Below the pieces are notes generated by a model. The model saw nothing but the letters and a program-made list of their open reading frames with translations, ran no database searches and was not told where the DNA came from. A DNA stretch of 64,000 nucleotides from Cannabis sativa. Taxonomy: Eukaryota; Streptophyta; Magnoliopsida; Rosales; Cannabaceae. The DNA is taken from assembly GCF_029168945.1 (NCBI RefSeq), contig NC_083602.1, positions 72,250,600 to 72,314,599 of the forward strand, written 5' to 3'. Below are positions 22,448 to 35,408 of this stretch, piece by piece (position 1 is the stretch's first letter; every line of letters starts with the position of its first letter). The position numbers were made by a program, and so were the translations under genes.

Positions 22448-24367
22448 TCAGTTGGTTGGCTCTATTAAGCCCGCTCTTCGCTTACAAGCTTTAAGCTTCT
22501 CTTTAGGCAAAGTCTTTGTCAACATATTGGAATCATTCTCACTGGTATGCACCTTTTCTAAGTGTAATTCTTTTATCTCAAGTACATCATGAATCAAATG
22601 ATATCTAACATCAATATGCTTGGATCTTGAATGGAATGTTGAATTCTTGGAGAGGTGAATGGCACTCTGACTATCACAGTAGACAATGTATCTTTCTTGT
22701 TGCATGCCCAACTCTTGTAGAAACTTTTTCATCCATAAAGCTTTTTTACAAGCTTACGTTACAGCTATGTATTCAGCTTCTGTAGTAGACAAAGCAACAC
22801 ACTTCTGTAACCTCGATTGCCATGAAACAGCTCCCCCTGCAAATGTCATTAAGAATCTTGAAGTGGATAACCTGGAATCACAATCACCAGCCATGTCTAC
22901 ATCTGTGTACCCATCAAGCATAAGTTCACTACTGCCAAAGCATAAGCACAGCCTGGAAGTACCTCGTAGATATCTCAATATCTATTTCACTGCTTTCCAG
23001 TGATCCTTACCAAAGATTAGAGAGGAATCAACTAACAACTCCAACTGCATAAGCAATATCTGGCCTCATACAAACCATAGCATCATCAAACTGTCAACTG
23101 CAAATGAGTAAGGTATTGATACCATTTCTTGTTTATCTTTCTCACTTGTAGGACATTATTTGGAGCTTAGCTTGAAATGGCCCGCAAGTGGAGAACTAAC
23201 TACTTTAGCTTTGCTCATGTTAAATCTTTCAAGAAATTTTTCAACATAAGCTTCTTGAGATAACTAAAGTTTCCCATTCTTCCTGTCACGGGAAATCCTC
23301 ATTCCAAGTATTTGTTTCACTGATTTTAAGTCTTTCATAGCAAAAGACTTGCTTAACTCTTCCTTTAGCTTCTCAATCTTTCTGACATCATGGCCAACAA
23401 TGAACATATCATCAGCATACAGCAGAAGAATAATGAAATCATCATCAGAAAACTTCTTTGTAAACACACAATGATCAGAAGTAGTTCTGGTATATCCATG
23501 GCTCGACATGAAGGAATCAAACTTCTTGTACCATTGTCTAGGTGCCTGTTTGAGTCCATATAAGCTTCTTCTAAGCTTGCACGCAAGATTCTCTTTTCCC
23601 TTGACTTTGAAACCCTCTGGCTACTCCATGTAATTTTTTTCTTCCAAGTCACCAAGAAGAAATGCAATTTTCACATCAAGTTGTTCTACTTCCAAGTTCA
23701 AGCGAGCAGCTAAACCAAGAACAACTCTAATATAGGACATTTTCACAACAGGAGAAAATATTTCTTCAAAGTCAATACATTACTTCTGATCGAACCCTTT
23801 CACAACCAATCGTGCCTTATACCGTTGTGAGCTATTGTTTTCAGTCTTATGCCTGTAAACACATTTGTTCTTGAGAGCTTTCTTCCCTTTAGCCAACTTC
23901 ACCAAGTCATATGTGTGATTTTCATGCAGGGATCCCATCTCTTATTGCATGGCTCCATCCCACTCATTCTTATACTCATGTAGAATGGCTTCTTGGTAAG
24001 TTTTTGGCTCTCCCTCATCAGTGAGCATTACATACTCATGAGGATTGTATCTTGAAGTTGGTTTAGGCTCTCTTATGGATCTCCTTACTGGAGTCTCAAT
24101 GGGTGGTGGTGGAGGTGCTTCTTGATCCTGTTCAGCTGGCTCACCATCATCATCAATTGTAGGAACATCATAATAAATATTCTCACCACGATCTTCTTGT
24201 TCTTCTTCATTGACATGCTCTTCGTGGTTTTCCTGTTCATCTCCCCCATGATCATCATGCACTATGGGTGAAGGAACTGAGCTAGTACTCACAGGAACAT
24301 TAACAGGGGACTTTTGCTTCTGAACTGTGTCATTGTCTTCAAATATTTGATCTTCAAGAAACACCAC
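22448..24367 (-). pseudogene. Copia A reverse transcriptase and RNase H (broken)
   Basis: From right to left this reads an acidic/proline linker (24367-23942, ending IREPKPTSRYNPHEYVML), then reverse transcriptase with the catalytic LLLYADDM motif (about 23420), then RNase H with LSTTEAEYIAVT (22754-22790) and YCDSQSAIHLSKN (about 22650). These are the expected Copia landmarks in the expected order. Several in-frame stops break the frame (for example near 23941, 23261 and 22750), so no full polyprotein can be made. The 24367 end joins the integrase half across Copia B, and the frame runs up to the insertion site on both sides. Confidence 0.85.
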
Positions 24368-26276
24368 TGTTGGGAATTATTTTACCAGGATCTTAGATCT
24401 ACTCACAAGTATGTTTATTAACATCCTAAATATGAACTTTCTAAAACGATAAATTAAACACATATAAAGTTAAGAAAACCTTACATTGATGCAGCGGAAT
24501 AAATGTCTCCTTCCACTCAGATCTCTAACCCTTGATTCCTTTCTGTAGCAGAGTATAATCAAGATCTAAGCCCGAATGTCCTCCTTCTTCAAGCTTTGAT
24601 CCTTCACAGTCTTCCAATCTATGATTGAGTTACTGCTTGCTGTGTGTGGGCACTTACTCTTTCACTAGGGTCACGAAAAAGATGAAGGGAAAAGAGAGAG
24701 GTATTTCGGCCAAGGTAGAAAGTGAGGGAAGGCTCAGTTTTTCTGAAGAGAGAAAATTCTGTCAGAAAGCTAATGAAAGCATGTTATGAGACTGAGCCAT
24801 CACTTTCTATTTATAGGCAACTACTAGGTTTAGGTTAGGATTTATTTGGCATTAAAATAATGAAAATATTAATTTGAAAAATATATTTAAGTGGCCGGCC
24901 ATATGGTGTTATTGGGCCTCACTTAATTTTGCAATTTTATCAAATTTTATCTCTATTTTCTCAAAAATGCCAATTTTCCAATTCTAACCTTTTAAATGCA
25001 AAAACTAATTATTTAATAACTAAAATACATTATTAAATAATATTGTCATTTAATTTAATTATTAATTAGACATATAAAGTCTATTAATAAATAAATAAAC
25101 CTAGAAAACTCTTTTCCTTACAATTTCACCCCTGCTTAGTGAAAATTCATAAAATTAGACATAGTCTAACTTTAGAATTATAATTGATCAATCACGAATC
25201 AATTAATGAGTCTTACAAGTAGAATGTTCTCAACTAGAATGGGGACCATGGATCTATATGCTGAGCTTCCAATAAGTGAACCAAATTTACCAAGTAAATT
25301 CCTACTTATTAATTCTTCGTTGAATCCACTCTTAGAACTTAGAATTGCACTCTCAGACTTATATAGAGCATATTGTATGTTTCACGATACCAATATACTA
25401 TCTCATTTAACCATTGTTATAATCTTATTGTGATTTAAAGATCCTCTATATAGATGATTTACATCGAGATGGGATTTCTTTACCGTTCTCACCCCTCAAT
25501 GTATTTTGCCCCTTAAAACACTTAGCTACCTGTAAATGGTGTTTAGTGATCTAATAATTAGTCAGTTAAACAAGAGCTCATCCATTTACTTCTATTTGCT
25601 AAGCTCGAAGGGAATCATCACTTGACTTCTATACACCAGTAGAAGCTATAGATTCTATATTTATGTTCAGCACTCCCACTCAATCATACTATCATGTTCT
25701 CGAAATATACGTATCACCCTGACCCGAAAGTAGGCTTAACTAATAAATCTAAGAACATGAATAACACTCCTGAGTTGAGCCCAAGCATATCAGGATTTAG
25801 ATTCTTTTTAATCTTAAGATCAACTACTGATATTGACTTGGAAAGATATGTATAACGGTAAGTTTGTAATATCTTAACTTAGTTGCAATATCGGTCCAGT
25901 CCAATGTATACTCCATACATTCGAAACTAGCATACTTTACTAATGTCCTGGAAAGAACATAACACTTACTCCAAGTGTAAGTACACATCATCGCTGATTA
26001 TTACATTAGTGTAAATCCAATAACACTGATGAAACAGGGACCAAAACTTTTGATGCATATGATCACAATCACATTCCACTGTGTTGACGATACTGTAATT
26101 GTGAATAAACATATGATCTGGATTTAACTGATTTTGTGTGTATGAATGTAATAAACATATTAAACATATTAAACCATTAGCATGTAAAATTCATGAAAAC
26201 ATCAATCACTTCAAATTTCTTATATTGATGACTAATCAGATTGTAAAGAGTTTTATTTAGGGCATAAAACCCAACA
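24368..26276 (-). repeat. 3' LTR of Copia B
   Basis: 1909 bp, near-identical to 32619-34528. The minus polypurine tract AGTGGGAGTT directly follows at 26277-26290. Confidence 0.92.
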
Positions 26277-26290
26277 AACTCCCACTTGCA

Positions 26291-28086
26291 CTAATTTAAA
26301 ACAAACTGTGCAAATAGGTCAATCTGATGTCTTGATCTTCAGATCAAGTGTAGTATATTTGAATCCACCCAAACTTCTGGAAACTAGTTCATAAATACAC
26401 TTATGAAACATCCTTTACTATATGCTTTACTTATCAAGGGATACTGAAATCTTTACTGTTTTAAAAGTACATCTGAATTAACAGAAGACATATCTCTCAT
26501 ATTTTAAAATATGTAATTGAGATAATACAGTGTAGACTTTTCTTCAGTGATATAACTTTCTGGTATTTTCGAATAGACCAAGTTATAGTTCTTCTCTGGT
26601 AGAGCTTGAATTATTATACAATAATTCCTCCACCACCAAAGTAAGCACCATCTTATAGAACTTCAAAATTAGATGGTGAGATACAAAGACAACTGATACA
26701 CAGGTCCTTAATATCTGACATATAGATCACTTACATAAATCTTTCTTGAATATCTTCTAATGTTCCCTATTTGATTACATCTCAGATAGCTCCCACTCAA
26801 TAGCAGATGTCTGGTTAAATAATACTTTTAACCTCTGATTGTTTGGAGAGTTACCTAGTTGTGACTTTTGTATTAGTCTGTAACTTTAAGACTAAGTCAT
26901 CAACATAGCAGACTAGTATTTGAAGTGAAAAATACATGCCAGAGATTAAAGTAATCAAAATTAAGATACCATCAAATTTTATGAGGAATAAGAATTCTTG
27001 GTTCAAGTCATTCGAATGGACTGAACTAGAGTTCTTTATCTTATTCTCATAATTCTGATAAGCTATACCTATCCATGTGAATGGTTAGATTTACTTTTCA
27101 GTATTGTTCTTAAGTACCTATCACAATTATCAACCTAATAAAGATGGGTATAGAATTTGAAAATTCTCCCACTCAATTAAGGTAGTGTGAAACTTTAACA
27201 AAGAACTTTCAAAGGTATCAAACTTTTACTTACAACAGTAAAATCGAAATGGAACATACAATCAAGATCAAGAATTTATATTGACAATAGCTGACTCATT
27301 ATATTACTTCTATGTTTAAACAAGATATGTGTTTCATAGGGAATTGTGGAATAGACTCCACCCCTAAGAATATACATATAGGGTACTATGGATAACCTCC
27401 ACCCCTAAGTATATAGAGATTATGATCCACCCCTAAAGGTTATAAAGATCATGATTCTCTTAGTGTGATAGAGTTTATGTGGAGTTGAATATTATCCAGA
27501 GTTCATTAGATATAAAAGATCGTTGAACTACATAGTTTTCTTAACTTTTCTCCACCCCTATCAGATCATAAGATCCTTTTATTAAACAAATTCTTAATAA
27601 TTGTATGAGAATTAACAATTATTGATAAACATAGAAATAATTTCTAGTGTTTATATAATATAACTCTATGAAGAGTTGTAAATATCATAGAATTTGCATC
27701 AATAATAAAAACACTTACACATACAAACATACAAATATAATGTGGTAATTGTTGATGAAGATAAAATAAATGAAGCTCAATCTCATAAATTGCAATAGTG
27801 AATACCAAAAATAAAATTTTATTAAAAAAAAATGTATTGCAACAATATGAGAGAAACAGGGATAAATATCCCTAACTAAAATTTGAAATCCAAATTGTCT
27901 TTAAACTAAAACAATTAATTCAAAAATTGAAGAGCTTCATCTTCATCTGGACGATTTCACCCTTGGTCCAGCTTTCTGATTCAACTCAATTGAGTTCAAG
28001 TAGCTTGGCCTATCAGAAGAAGAAAACAAATAAACAAAGTTTAGTCCAGAATCATAAATCCAATTTGATAATAATTCACTAAACTC
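26291..28086. other. Copia B internal region downstream of gag
   Basis: Where pol would normally lie, no protease, integrase or reverse transcriptase motif can be read in any frame. Sequence is AT-rich with repeated CTCCACCCCTAAG-like words near 27355-27560. Confidence 0.5.
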
Positions 28087-28952
28087 TTAAAGTTTATAAA
28101 TGGAAATACCTTGTTTCTTTGCAAGAAGTTTAGGACATTGGGGTTTCCAATGACCTTTCTCATTGCAGTAGAAACACTTTCCTTTAAGTGTAGCATCACC
28201 AGAAGGAACAGCCATTTTATTCTTCATGGCTTTTGTTCGCTTCTTGGTGTTGTTCCACTTCTTCTTCGATTTGGGCTTTGAAGCAAAGGCAATATTTGCT
28301 TCAGGTTTCATCGTCCCATTACCATTCCCAGGATTGTGAGGTTTACTCCCTTTCTTCTTGGGTCCTCCAATCAAATTTTCATAAGTTTGAAGGTCATTGA
28401 CTAATTCATGAAAGTCAATTTCCTTCTTATTCATGACATAATTTGATGTATATGGTAGAAATGCTGGAGTCAGGCTATTCAAGATAAGACTAACTTGAGT
28501 AGCACTGTCCATTTCAACACCATGATCCTGGGCTTCTTGGAAATAACTGGACATGAGGAGGACATGATCACGCACGTTTTGATGAGGTTCCATCCGTGCA
28601 TTGATGTACTTCTTAGTCGCGTCAAAGCGTGACTGAAGTGATGCCTTACCGAATAGCTCATTTAACTTCGTCATAACTTCAGCAGCCTTCTCAGTTTTAG
28701 AAAACCAATTTTGAGGGTGTCAACCATGCTAGAAAGCATAAAGTATAGAGCTTTGTCATTTGCTTTCTGCCAACGCTCATACTTTTCTTTCACAGCTTTC
28801 GATGCATTATCCCCAGGCACTTCAGGTGACGACTCAGTTAAAACAAACAAGGCACTTTCTCCTATGAGAGCAATATTAATGTTCTCATTCCATTTATTAA
28901 AGTTAGATCCATTCAGCTTATTTTCAGTCAACAGTTTTAACATGGGATTCAT
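28087..28952 (-). pseudogene. Copia B gag (one frameshift)
   Basis: The N-terminal part (28952 to about 28700) begins MNPMLKLLTENKLNGSNFNKW, a Copia gag opening. After a one-base frame change near 28700 the reading continues as TEKAAEVMTKLNELFGK to 28087. It includes the usual gag helical region and the CCHC zinc knuckle CFYCNEKGHWKPQC near the C-terminus. The product would be about 285 residues if unbroken, and would coat the RNA in virus-like particles. It stops shortly after the knuckle with no protease following. The frame change may be recent decay, since the LTRs are young. Confidence 0.82.
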
Positions 28953-31900
28953 TTTGACAAAACAGGATACTACAAAATAATAGAAATCAACAAATAGAAA
29001 TTAAATAATGGTTTAACACACAAAAATAATTCAGAAATTATAAGCACATAGCAAGTAGGAATGATATGAGAAAATACTTAAAAAAATTTCAATCCTAAAT
29101 AATTTCCAAGGTTTTCAAAAAACTGATATCAGTGTCCCATTTAGGCGAGAGTCAAAGCTACCATCCATTGAATAGAGTTGTCAGCTCATCTAAAATGTTA
29201 AACATTCTAGCAACCTTTTATTCGATCAAGATCAGAATCCAGCGTTGTCCCGTTTAGGCGAGAGTCAAGGCTATTCTATCTCATGAGCTTCTACCATTGT
29301 TTCGCAATTTGCAAGTCAAATATGGTCGCCACCATTAGGGTGATCTATACCATATAAAACACTTACAAACCACTTATCGTGCGAGATTAAACAGTGCGAA
29401 ATTGCTAATGAACGTTCCTCCATTAGGGAGGATTACTCACTAAAACAAACGCGGTGTAAAACCCACAATGGTGATCGAATATCTTAATAATAATAAAGCT
29501 CATTGTTTAAAATGTATTTTCTTTATTATTCTAATAAATAAATCTCATTAAATTCCAAATTAAGAATTAAAATTCAAAAATAAGAATTTAATATGATATT
29601 TATAAAATTATACTTAGATGGTGATTGAAATAAAATTAATTATTTCCATCTTAGTAGTAATCTTAAATATAAATATTAAGGAAATTAATTTAAGTTGAAT
29701 TAAATAAATAATTAGCAACTTAAAAATTTCCTTTGAGAATATATTTATTGAGTTCGAAAATTTAAAGTATATAAAAATACAATTTTCGAAAATAATAAAA
29801 ATAGAAAAGAAATACTTCAAGCAAAAATATCACCTATCTAGATATTCTTTTGACTAGTTAATTCAATTTCTAATAATATATATATTTTAAATTCATTTAT
29901 TTTAAATTAATCAATTAAATGAAAAAATCATTGATTGAAGTTGGCCCAAGAATTAATTAAAATAAATAATATTTACAACTCAATCTATTTTTCAAAATAA
30001 AAAAAATTCGAAAATATTGCATAATTAAAATGCAAATTTTGAAATTGATTAATAAAATAAAGAAAAATATATATATATATTGAAAATTATTTAAATTTAA
30101 GTTGAAAAATTAAATTTCAACCTAAAAATAATTTTCTATTTAATTAAGTGTCATGAAAAATCAATAAATATTTAAGTATCATTATGAAAATCAACTTAGA
30201 TATTTAGATTTTTCAACTTAATTAAATGTATTAAATTCAAGAAATAATAATTAAGTGTAGAGAAAGCTTAATTATTAATTTCTATTTAATACTAGGAAAA
30301 ATATACTTAATAAAATTGTACCAAAATTAATTATTTAAATAATTAATTTCACAAAGTATAATTTTCCTATTTAAATATTAGAAATAATGAGTAGTCTAGA
30401 AATTACTATCTAGAAAATATCTTATTTGACTAAGTATCTTTTCAAAATTTGAAAAAATATCTAATTTAAGTTATATAGAAAAAATCTAAAACTTAAATAA
30501 TTTCAAATCTAGATTTAATTAAATATCACAAATTAAGTTGTAACCACTTAATTTGAAGATATCTTTTTAAAGTTAATATTTGAAAAGATATTAACCAAAA
30601 AAATATCTAAAATATTCCATTTTAAGTTAATATTTGAAAAGATATTAACTTAAAAAATATCTTAAGAATCTTTAATAACTAATGCCTAGGATTCCTCAAC
30701 TTGATTTAAAATTTAAATAAAATATTCAAATTTAAGTTAGATAAGAAAAATCAGTTGATACAACTAATTTATAACTTAAATAGGAATATTTAATTAAATA
30801 AGCTCCAGAAAGAATCTTAGTTAGTTAAAATTCTATATTTAATTAAATACAAGAAAAATACAAATAGTTTGTCTAGAATAATATCTAAACTAAAAGTGTT
30901 TATCTTAAAATTAACTTTAAAATATTAAAATGAAAATAAATTTTCATATATTTTAAAAGTTAATTATGTTGCTAATTCAATTTTATTAGGTCAAACTAAT
31001 ATAATTAACCTAGTACAATTATTCAAATCAGGCAAATGGGCCTTCACAATTGGGGTAGTTCATGTGAGGGGTGCCGGGTTCGCATGTCGTACCCACTTCT
31101 ATGGCTCCCAACTCTCACACGAGGCCCAAAAGAGAGGAATTTAACCTTAAAATAAATAACTGTTATTAATTGAATAGGTCCAATAACTAAATGGACCTAA
31201 ATAAAATCTATCATGGTGTGACATTTTATTTAGCAACAACCTATATGTATCTATATTAAAACAAAATAAACATATAGGCTCACACAGGCACACTTTGGAT
31301 GGATCCTATCATGTTGCTAGGTCATACACAGATGAAAGAAGATTGTAAAATTTACCTGTTACAAATTATTAACTTGACCAAGGGAGCCATCAGATCATTA
31401 GATCTGGCAAAAAGTAACCATGACTATTTGCAATCAAGTAATAATAGGTTTTTAAAACTTACACATAAGCTAAAAACACATACTCCTGCAACAAGGTTAG
31501 CTGGATAGTTGGAAGTAGGATTTATTTAATTTTAAATAAATAATTTTCGAAATTAATAATTAAATAAAAAATATTTTAATTAATTTCGAAAAATAAAATT
31601 TTTAAAAAAATTTAATTAATTTCGAAAATAAAATAAAAAATAAATTTAAATTTCGAATTTATTAAAAAAAAATATTTAAAATTAAACCTACTATTTTGAA
31701 AAAATTAGGTTTCAACCAACCTAAATATCATTTCAAAAATTTACTAACTACTTTTAAATATTAAATGTTATTTTAAAAATAAAAATTAAATAAAAATTAG
31801 AAAAGATAAAAGAAATATCTTTTCAGATTTTAAATTTAGTTTGAATAAATAAAATAACAAAATTTAAAAGTTAGTAAAATATCTTATATCTATTTAAAAT

Positions 31901-32603
31901 TACATGATTATAAATATCTTATTTAAATTTAAATAAGGTCAAAATATCTAAAAAGATTTGATTTTAAAAAAAAAAATCTTAAAAGATAAGATATTATTAA
32001 AAAAATGTCTTAAAAGATATTATAAATATCTTATAAAATCTGACCTTAAATTTAAAAAATATAATCAAATTTAAAAATAAGATAGATATTTAAGCAAGAA
32101 GATAGATACTAATTCTATTCAAATTCAAATTACACTAATATCTTGAATTAAATTAAAAAAAATACTAAATTAATTCAAAATGATAATTAGAATTGAATTA
32201 GGAATAGTAATAGTATATATACAAAACCATACAAAAAATTGGAAGTTAATTACATGAAAAAGCATGAAAAATCGAAGAAAAACGAAAAAATTCGAAACTG
32301 TACGGACAGATTTGCGATCGCAGGAAAATATCAGCACAACCCCGATTTTTTTCAAATCTTCAAAAAATCATAACTAATTCAAATAAAATCCAAATTGAGT
32401 TCTGTAAAAGGCTAACTTGCTTAATTTTTTCCATACTATCCAATAAAAATAATTCCAGAAACGAAATCACAATTATTTTTCACGAAAATTTCACAAACAC
32501 CAACCAATCATCAAATAACACTCAACACAACATGATACCATCCAAAGAACATACAAACAATCGTTTTAAAGTCCAAAATTCATGTAAGTAAATCAATTAC
32601 CAT
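28953..32603. other. Copia B long AT-rich 5' leader
   Basis: About 3.6 kb between primer site and gag. It contains a repeated word GTCCCRTTTAGGCGAGAGTC at 29134 and 29247 and very AT-rich sequence from 29480 to 32350. No coding frame of note. Confidence 0.6.
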
Positions 32604-32616
32604 GGCTCTGAGGCCA
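32604..32616 (-). other. Primer binding site of Copia B (variant)
   Basis: Minus-strand TGGCCTCAGAGCC differs at two bases from the usual TGGTATCAGAGCC. It lies two bases from the LTR end at 32619. Confidence 0.7.
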
Positions 32617-32618
32617 GT

Positions 32619-34528
32619 TGTTGGGAATTATTTTACCAGGATCTTAGATCTACTCACAAGTATGTTTATTAACATCCTAAATATGAACTTTCTAAAACGA
32701 TAAATTAAACACATATTAAGTTAAGAAAACCTTACATTGATGCAGCAGAATAAATGTCTCCTTCCACTCAGATCTCTAACCCTTGATTCCTTTCTGTAGG
32801 AGAGTATAATCAAGATCTGAGCCCGAATGTCCTCCTTCTTCAAGCTTTGATCCTTCACAGTCTTCCAATCTATGATTGAGTTACTGCTTGCTGTGTGTGG
32901 GCACTTACTCTTTCACTAGGGTCACGAAAAAGATGAAGGGAAAAGAGAGAGAGGTATTTCGGCCAAGGTAGAAAGTGAGGGAAGGCTCAGTTTTTCTGAA
33001 GAGAGAAAATTCTGTCAGAAAGCTAATGAAAGCATGTTATGAGACTGAGCTATCACTTTCTATTTATAGGCAACTACTAGGTTTAGGTTAGGATTTATTT
33101 GGCATTAAAATAATGAAAATATTAATTTGAAAAATATATTTAAGTGGCCGGCCATATGGTGTTATTGGGCCTCACTTAATTTTGCAATTTTATCAAATTT
33201 TATCTCTATTTTCTCAAAAATGCCAATTTTCCAATTCTAACCTTTTAAATGCCAAAACTAATTATTTAATAACTAAAATACATTATTAAATAATATTGTC
33301 ATTTAATTTAATTATTAATTAGACATATAAAGTCTATTAATAAATAAATAAACCTAGAAAACTCTTTTCCTTACAATTTCACCCCTGCTTAGTGAAAATT
33401 CATAAAATTAGACATAGTCTAACTTTAGAATTATAATTGATCAATCACGAATCAATTAATGAGTCTTACAAGCAGAATGTTCTCAACTAGAATGGGGACC
33501 ATGGATCTATATGCTGAGCTTCCAATAAGTGAACCAAATTTACCAAGTAAATTCCTACTTATTAATTCTCGTTGAATCCACTCTTAGAACTTAGAATTGC
33601 ACTCTCAGACTTATATAGAGCATATTGTATGTTTCACGATACCAATATACTATCTCATTTAACCATTGTCATAATCTTATTGTGATTTAAAGATCCTCTA
33701 TATAGATGATTTACATTGAGATGGGATTTCTTTACCGTTCTCACCCCTCAATGTATTTTGCCCCTTAAAACACTTAGCTACCTGTAAATGGTGTTTAGTG
33801 ATCTAATAATTAGTCAGTTAAACAAGAGCTCATCCATTTACTTCTATTTGCTATGCTCGAAGGGAATCATCACTTGACTTCTATACACCAGTAGAAGCTA
33901 TAGATTCCATATTTATGTTCAGCACTCCCACTCAATCATACTATCATGTTCTCGAAATATACGTATCACCCTGACCCGAAAGTAGGCTTAACTAATAAAT
34001 CTAAGAACATGAATAGCACTCCTGAGTTGAGCCCAAACATATCAGGATTTAGATTCTTTTTAATCTTAAGATCAACTACTGATATTGACTTGGAAAGATA
34101 TGTATAACGGTAAGTTTGTAATATCTTAACTTAGTTGCAATATCGGTCCAGTCCAATGTATACTCCATACATTCGAAACTAGCATACTTTACTAATGTCC
34201 TGGAAAGAACATAACACTTACTCCAAGTGTAAGTACACATCATCGTTGATTATCACATTAGTGTAAATCCAATAACACTGATGAAACAGGGACCAAAACT
34301 TTTGATGCATATGATCACAATCACATTCCACTGTGTTGACGATACTGTAATTGTGAATAAACATATGATCTGGATTTAACTGATTTTGTGTGTATGAATG
34401 TAATAAACATATTAAACATATTAAACCATTAGCATGTAAAATTCATGCAAACATCAATCACTTCAAATTTCTTATATTGATGACTAATCAGATTGTAAAG
34501 AGTTTTATTTAGGGCATAAAACCCAACA
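32619..34528 (-). repeat. 5' LTR of Copia B
   Basis: 1910 bp, the copy that would drive minus-strand transcription. Its outer end abuts the ACCAC target duplication. Confidence 0.92.
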
Positions 34529-35289
34529 ACCACATCCCTGCTTTTAATAATCTTCTTGTTCACTGGATCCCATAATATGTACCCAAACTCTTCATGACCG
34601 TACCCTAAGAAAATACATGGTTTTGCCTTATCATCAAGCTTGGATCTCTCATCTTTCGGAATATAAACAAATGCTCTGCACCCAAAGACTCTCATATGAC
34701 CATATGAGACATCTTTCCCTTTCCATACTCTCTCACGCACATCAGCGTTTAGAAGAACTGAAGGAGAAAGGTTAATCAAATCAACTGCAGTTCTCATAGC
34801 CTCCCCCCAAAAGGACTTAGGTAGATTGGTATGGGAAAGCATATACCTAATCCTTTGTTTAATTGTTCTGTTAATTCTTTCTACCAAACTATTATGTTGA
34901 GGAGTTTTTAGAACTGACTTCTTAAGCTTGATTCCGTGGAGTCTACAATAGTATTCAAATGGACCCCTATACTCACCACCATTATCTGCTCAAACACACT
35001 TCAACTTTCTTCCAGTTTCTCTTTCAATTTTGGCATGAAATTCTTTGAAAGCATCGAGCACCTGGTCTTTAGACTTTAAAGCAAAAACCCAAACTTTTCT
35101 AGAATGGTCATCAATAAAAGTAACAAAATAAAGTGCACCTCCAAGAGTTCTAGTTTTCATAGTACAGACATCAGTGTGGATTAGATCAATAACATTAGAT
35201 CTTCTAGATGGTGGATGTGTATGAAAAGAAACTCTATGTGTTTTTCCAGCTAAGCAATGATCACAAGTTTTAAGAGGCGTACCTGACAA
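34529..35289 (-). pseudogene. Copia A integrase (broken by a stop and by Copia B)
   Basis: A single minus frame carries the GAG-pre-integrase zinc region (GTPLKTCDHCLAGK), the first catalytic Asp in LIHTDVC, the second in ADNGGEY and the Glu in VERINRT, then the C-terminal part (FGCRAFVYIP, CIFLGYG, SRDVV). One TGA interrupts it near 34989. Its 3' end is cut by the insertion at 34528. The 5' end stops at about 35294, where the reading breaks into unrelated LTR sequence. Confidence 0.85.
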
Positions 35290-35294
35290 TGGAT

Positions 35295-35408
35295 ATCAGA
35301 ACGGCAGAAAAAAACGTGTTTCATGAATTCTTGTTATAAAAAGTTTATAAAAGAACTATATACTACGATGCCTCAAAAACATAAAACCAAAATACACAAT
35401 AGATACAG
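35295..35408 (-). mobile_element. LTR D, third fragment
   Basis: Short piece between the broken Copia A integrase and the Athila element. In minus orientation it continues 48574-48743 across the TACAG target duplication (35404-35408 = 48574-48578). The solo LTR at 3388-5471 has a comparable stretch with GTATTTTG at this point. The true LTR end is not seen here, so the D end and some Copia A sequence appear to have been deleted together. Confidence 0.55.

Larger units (their letters stand above)
24368..34528 (-). mobile_element. Copia B: young gag-only LTR retrotransposon
   Basis: Complete 10,161-bp element with LTRs 24368-26276 and 32619-34528, ends TGTTGGG..CCCAACA, and a perfect 5-bp target duplication ACCAC (24363-24367 and 34529-34533). 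It sits inside the Copia A pol. The 5' LTR is on the right in minus orientation. The internal 6.3 kb carries a gag-like region (28087-28952) but no protease, integrase or reverse transcriptase that I can recognise, so it is non-autonomous. LTRs differ by roughly 17 substitutions and two small indels by eye (about 1%), so insertion was recent on a transposon time scale. Confidence 0.92.
21721..35294 (-). mobile_element. Copia A (Tork-like), 3' part, split by Copia B
   Basis: Decayed minus-strand Copia reading integrase (35289-34529), then, after the 10.2-kb Copia B insertion, linker, reverse transcriptase and RNase H (24367-22448), then an LTR (22431-21721). The two halves meet at the Copia B target duplication ACCAC. 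The RNase H ending of the type MLTKTLPKEKLKACKRRAGLIEP suggests the Tork/Tnt1 side of Copia. No gag or protease is attached at 35294. A same-family LTR-gag-protease piece lies at 55216-57024 in the same orientation. Confidence 0.8.

Noticed and set aside
22013..22592. Plus-strand open frames over the Copia A LTR
   Set aside because: Shadows of LTR and RNase H sequence with a poly-T run; no protein family.
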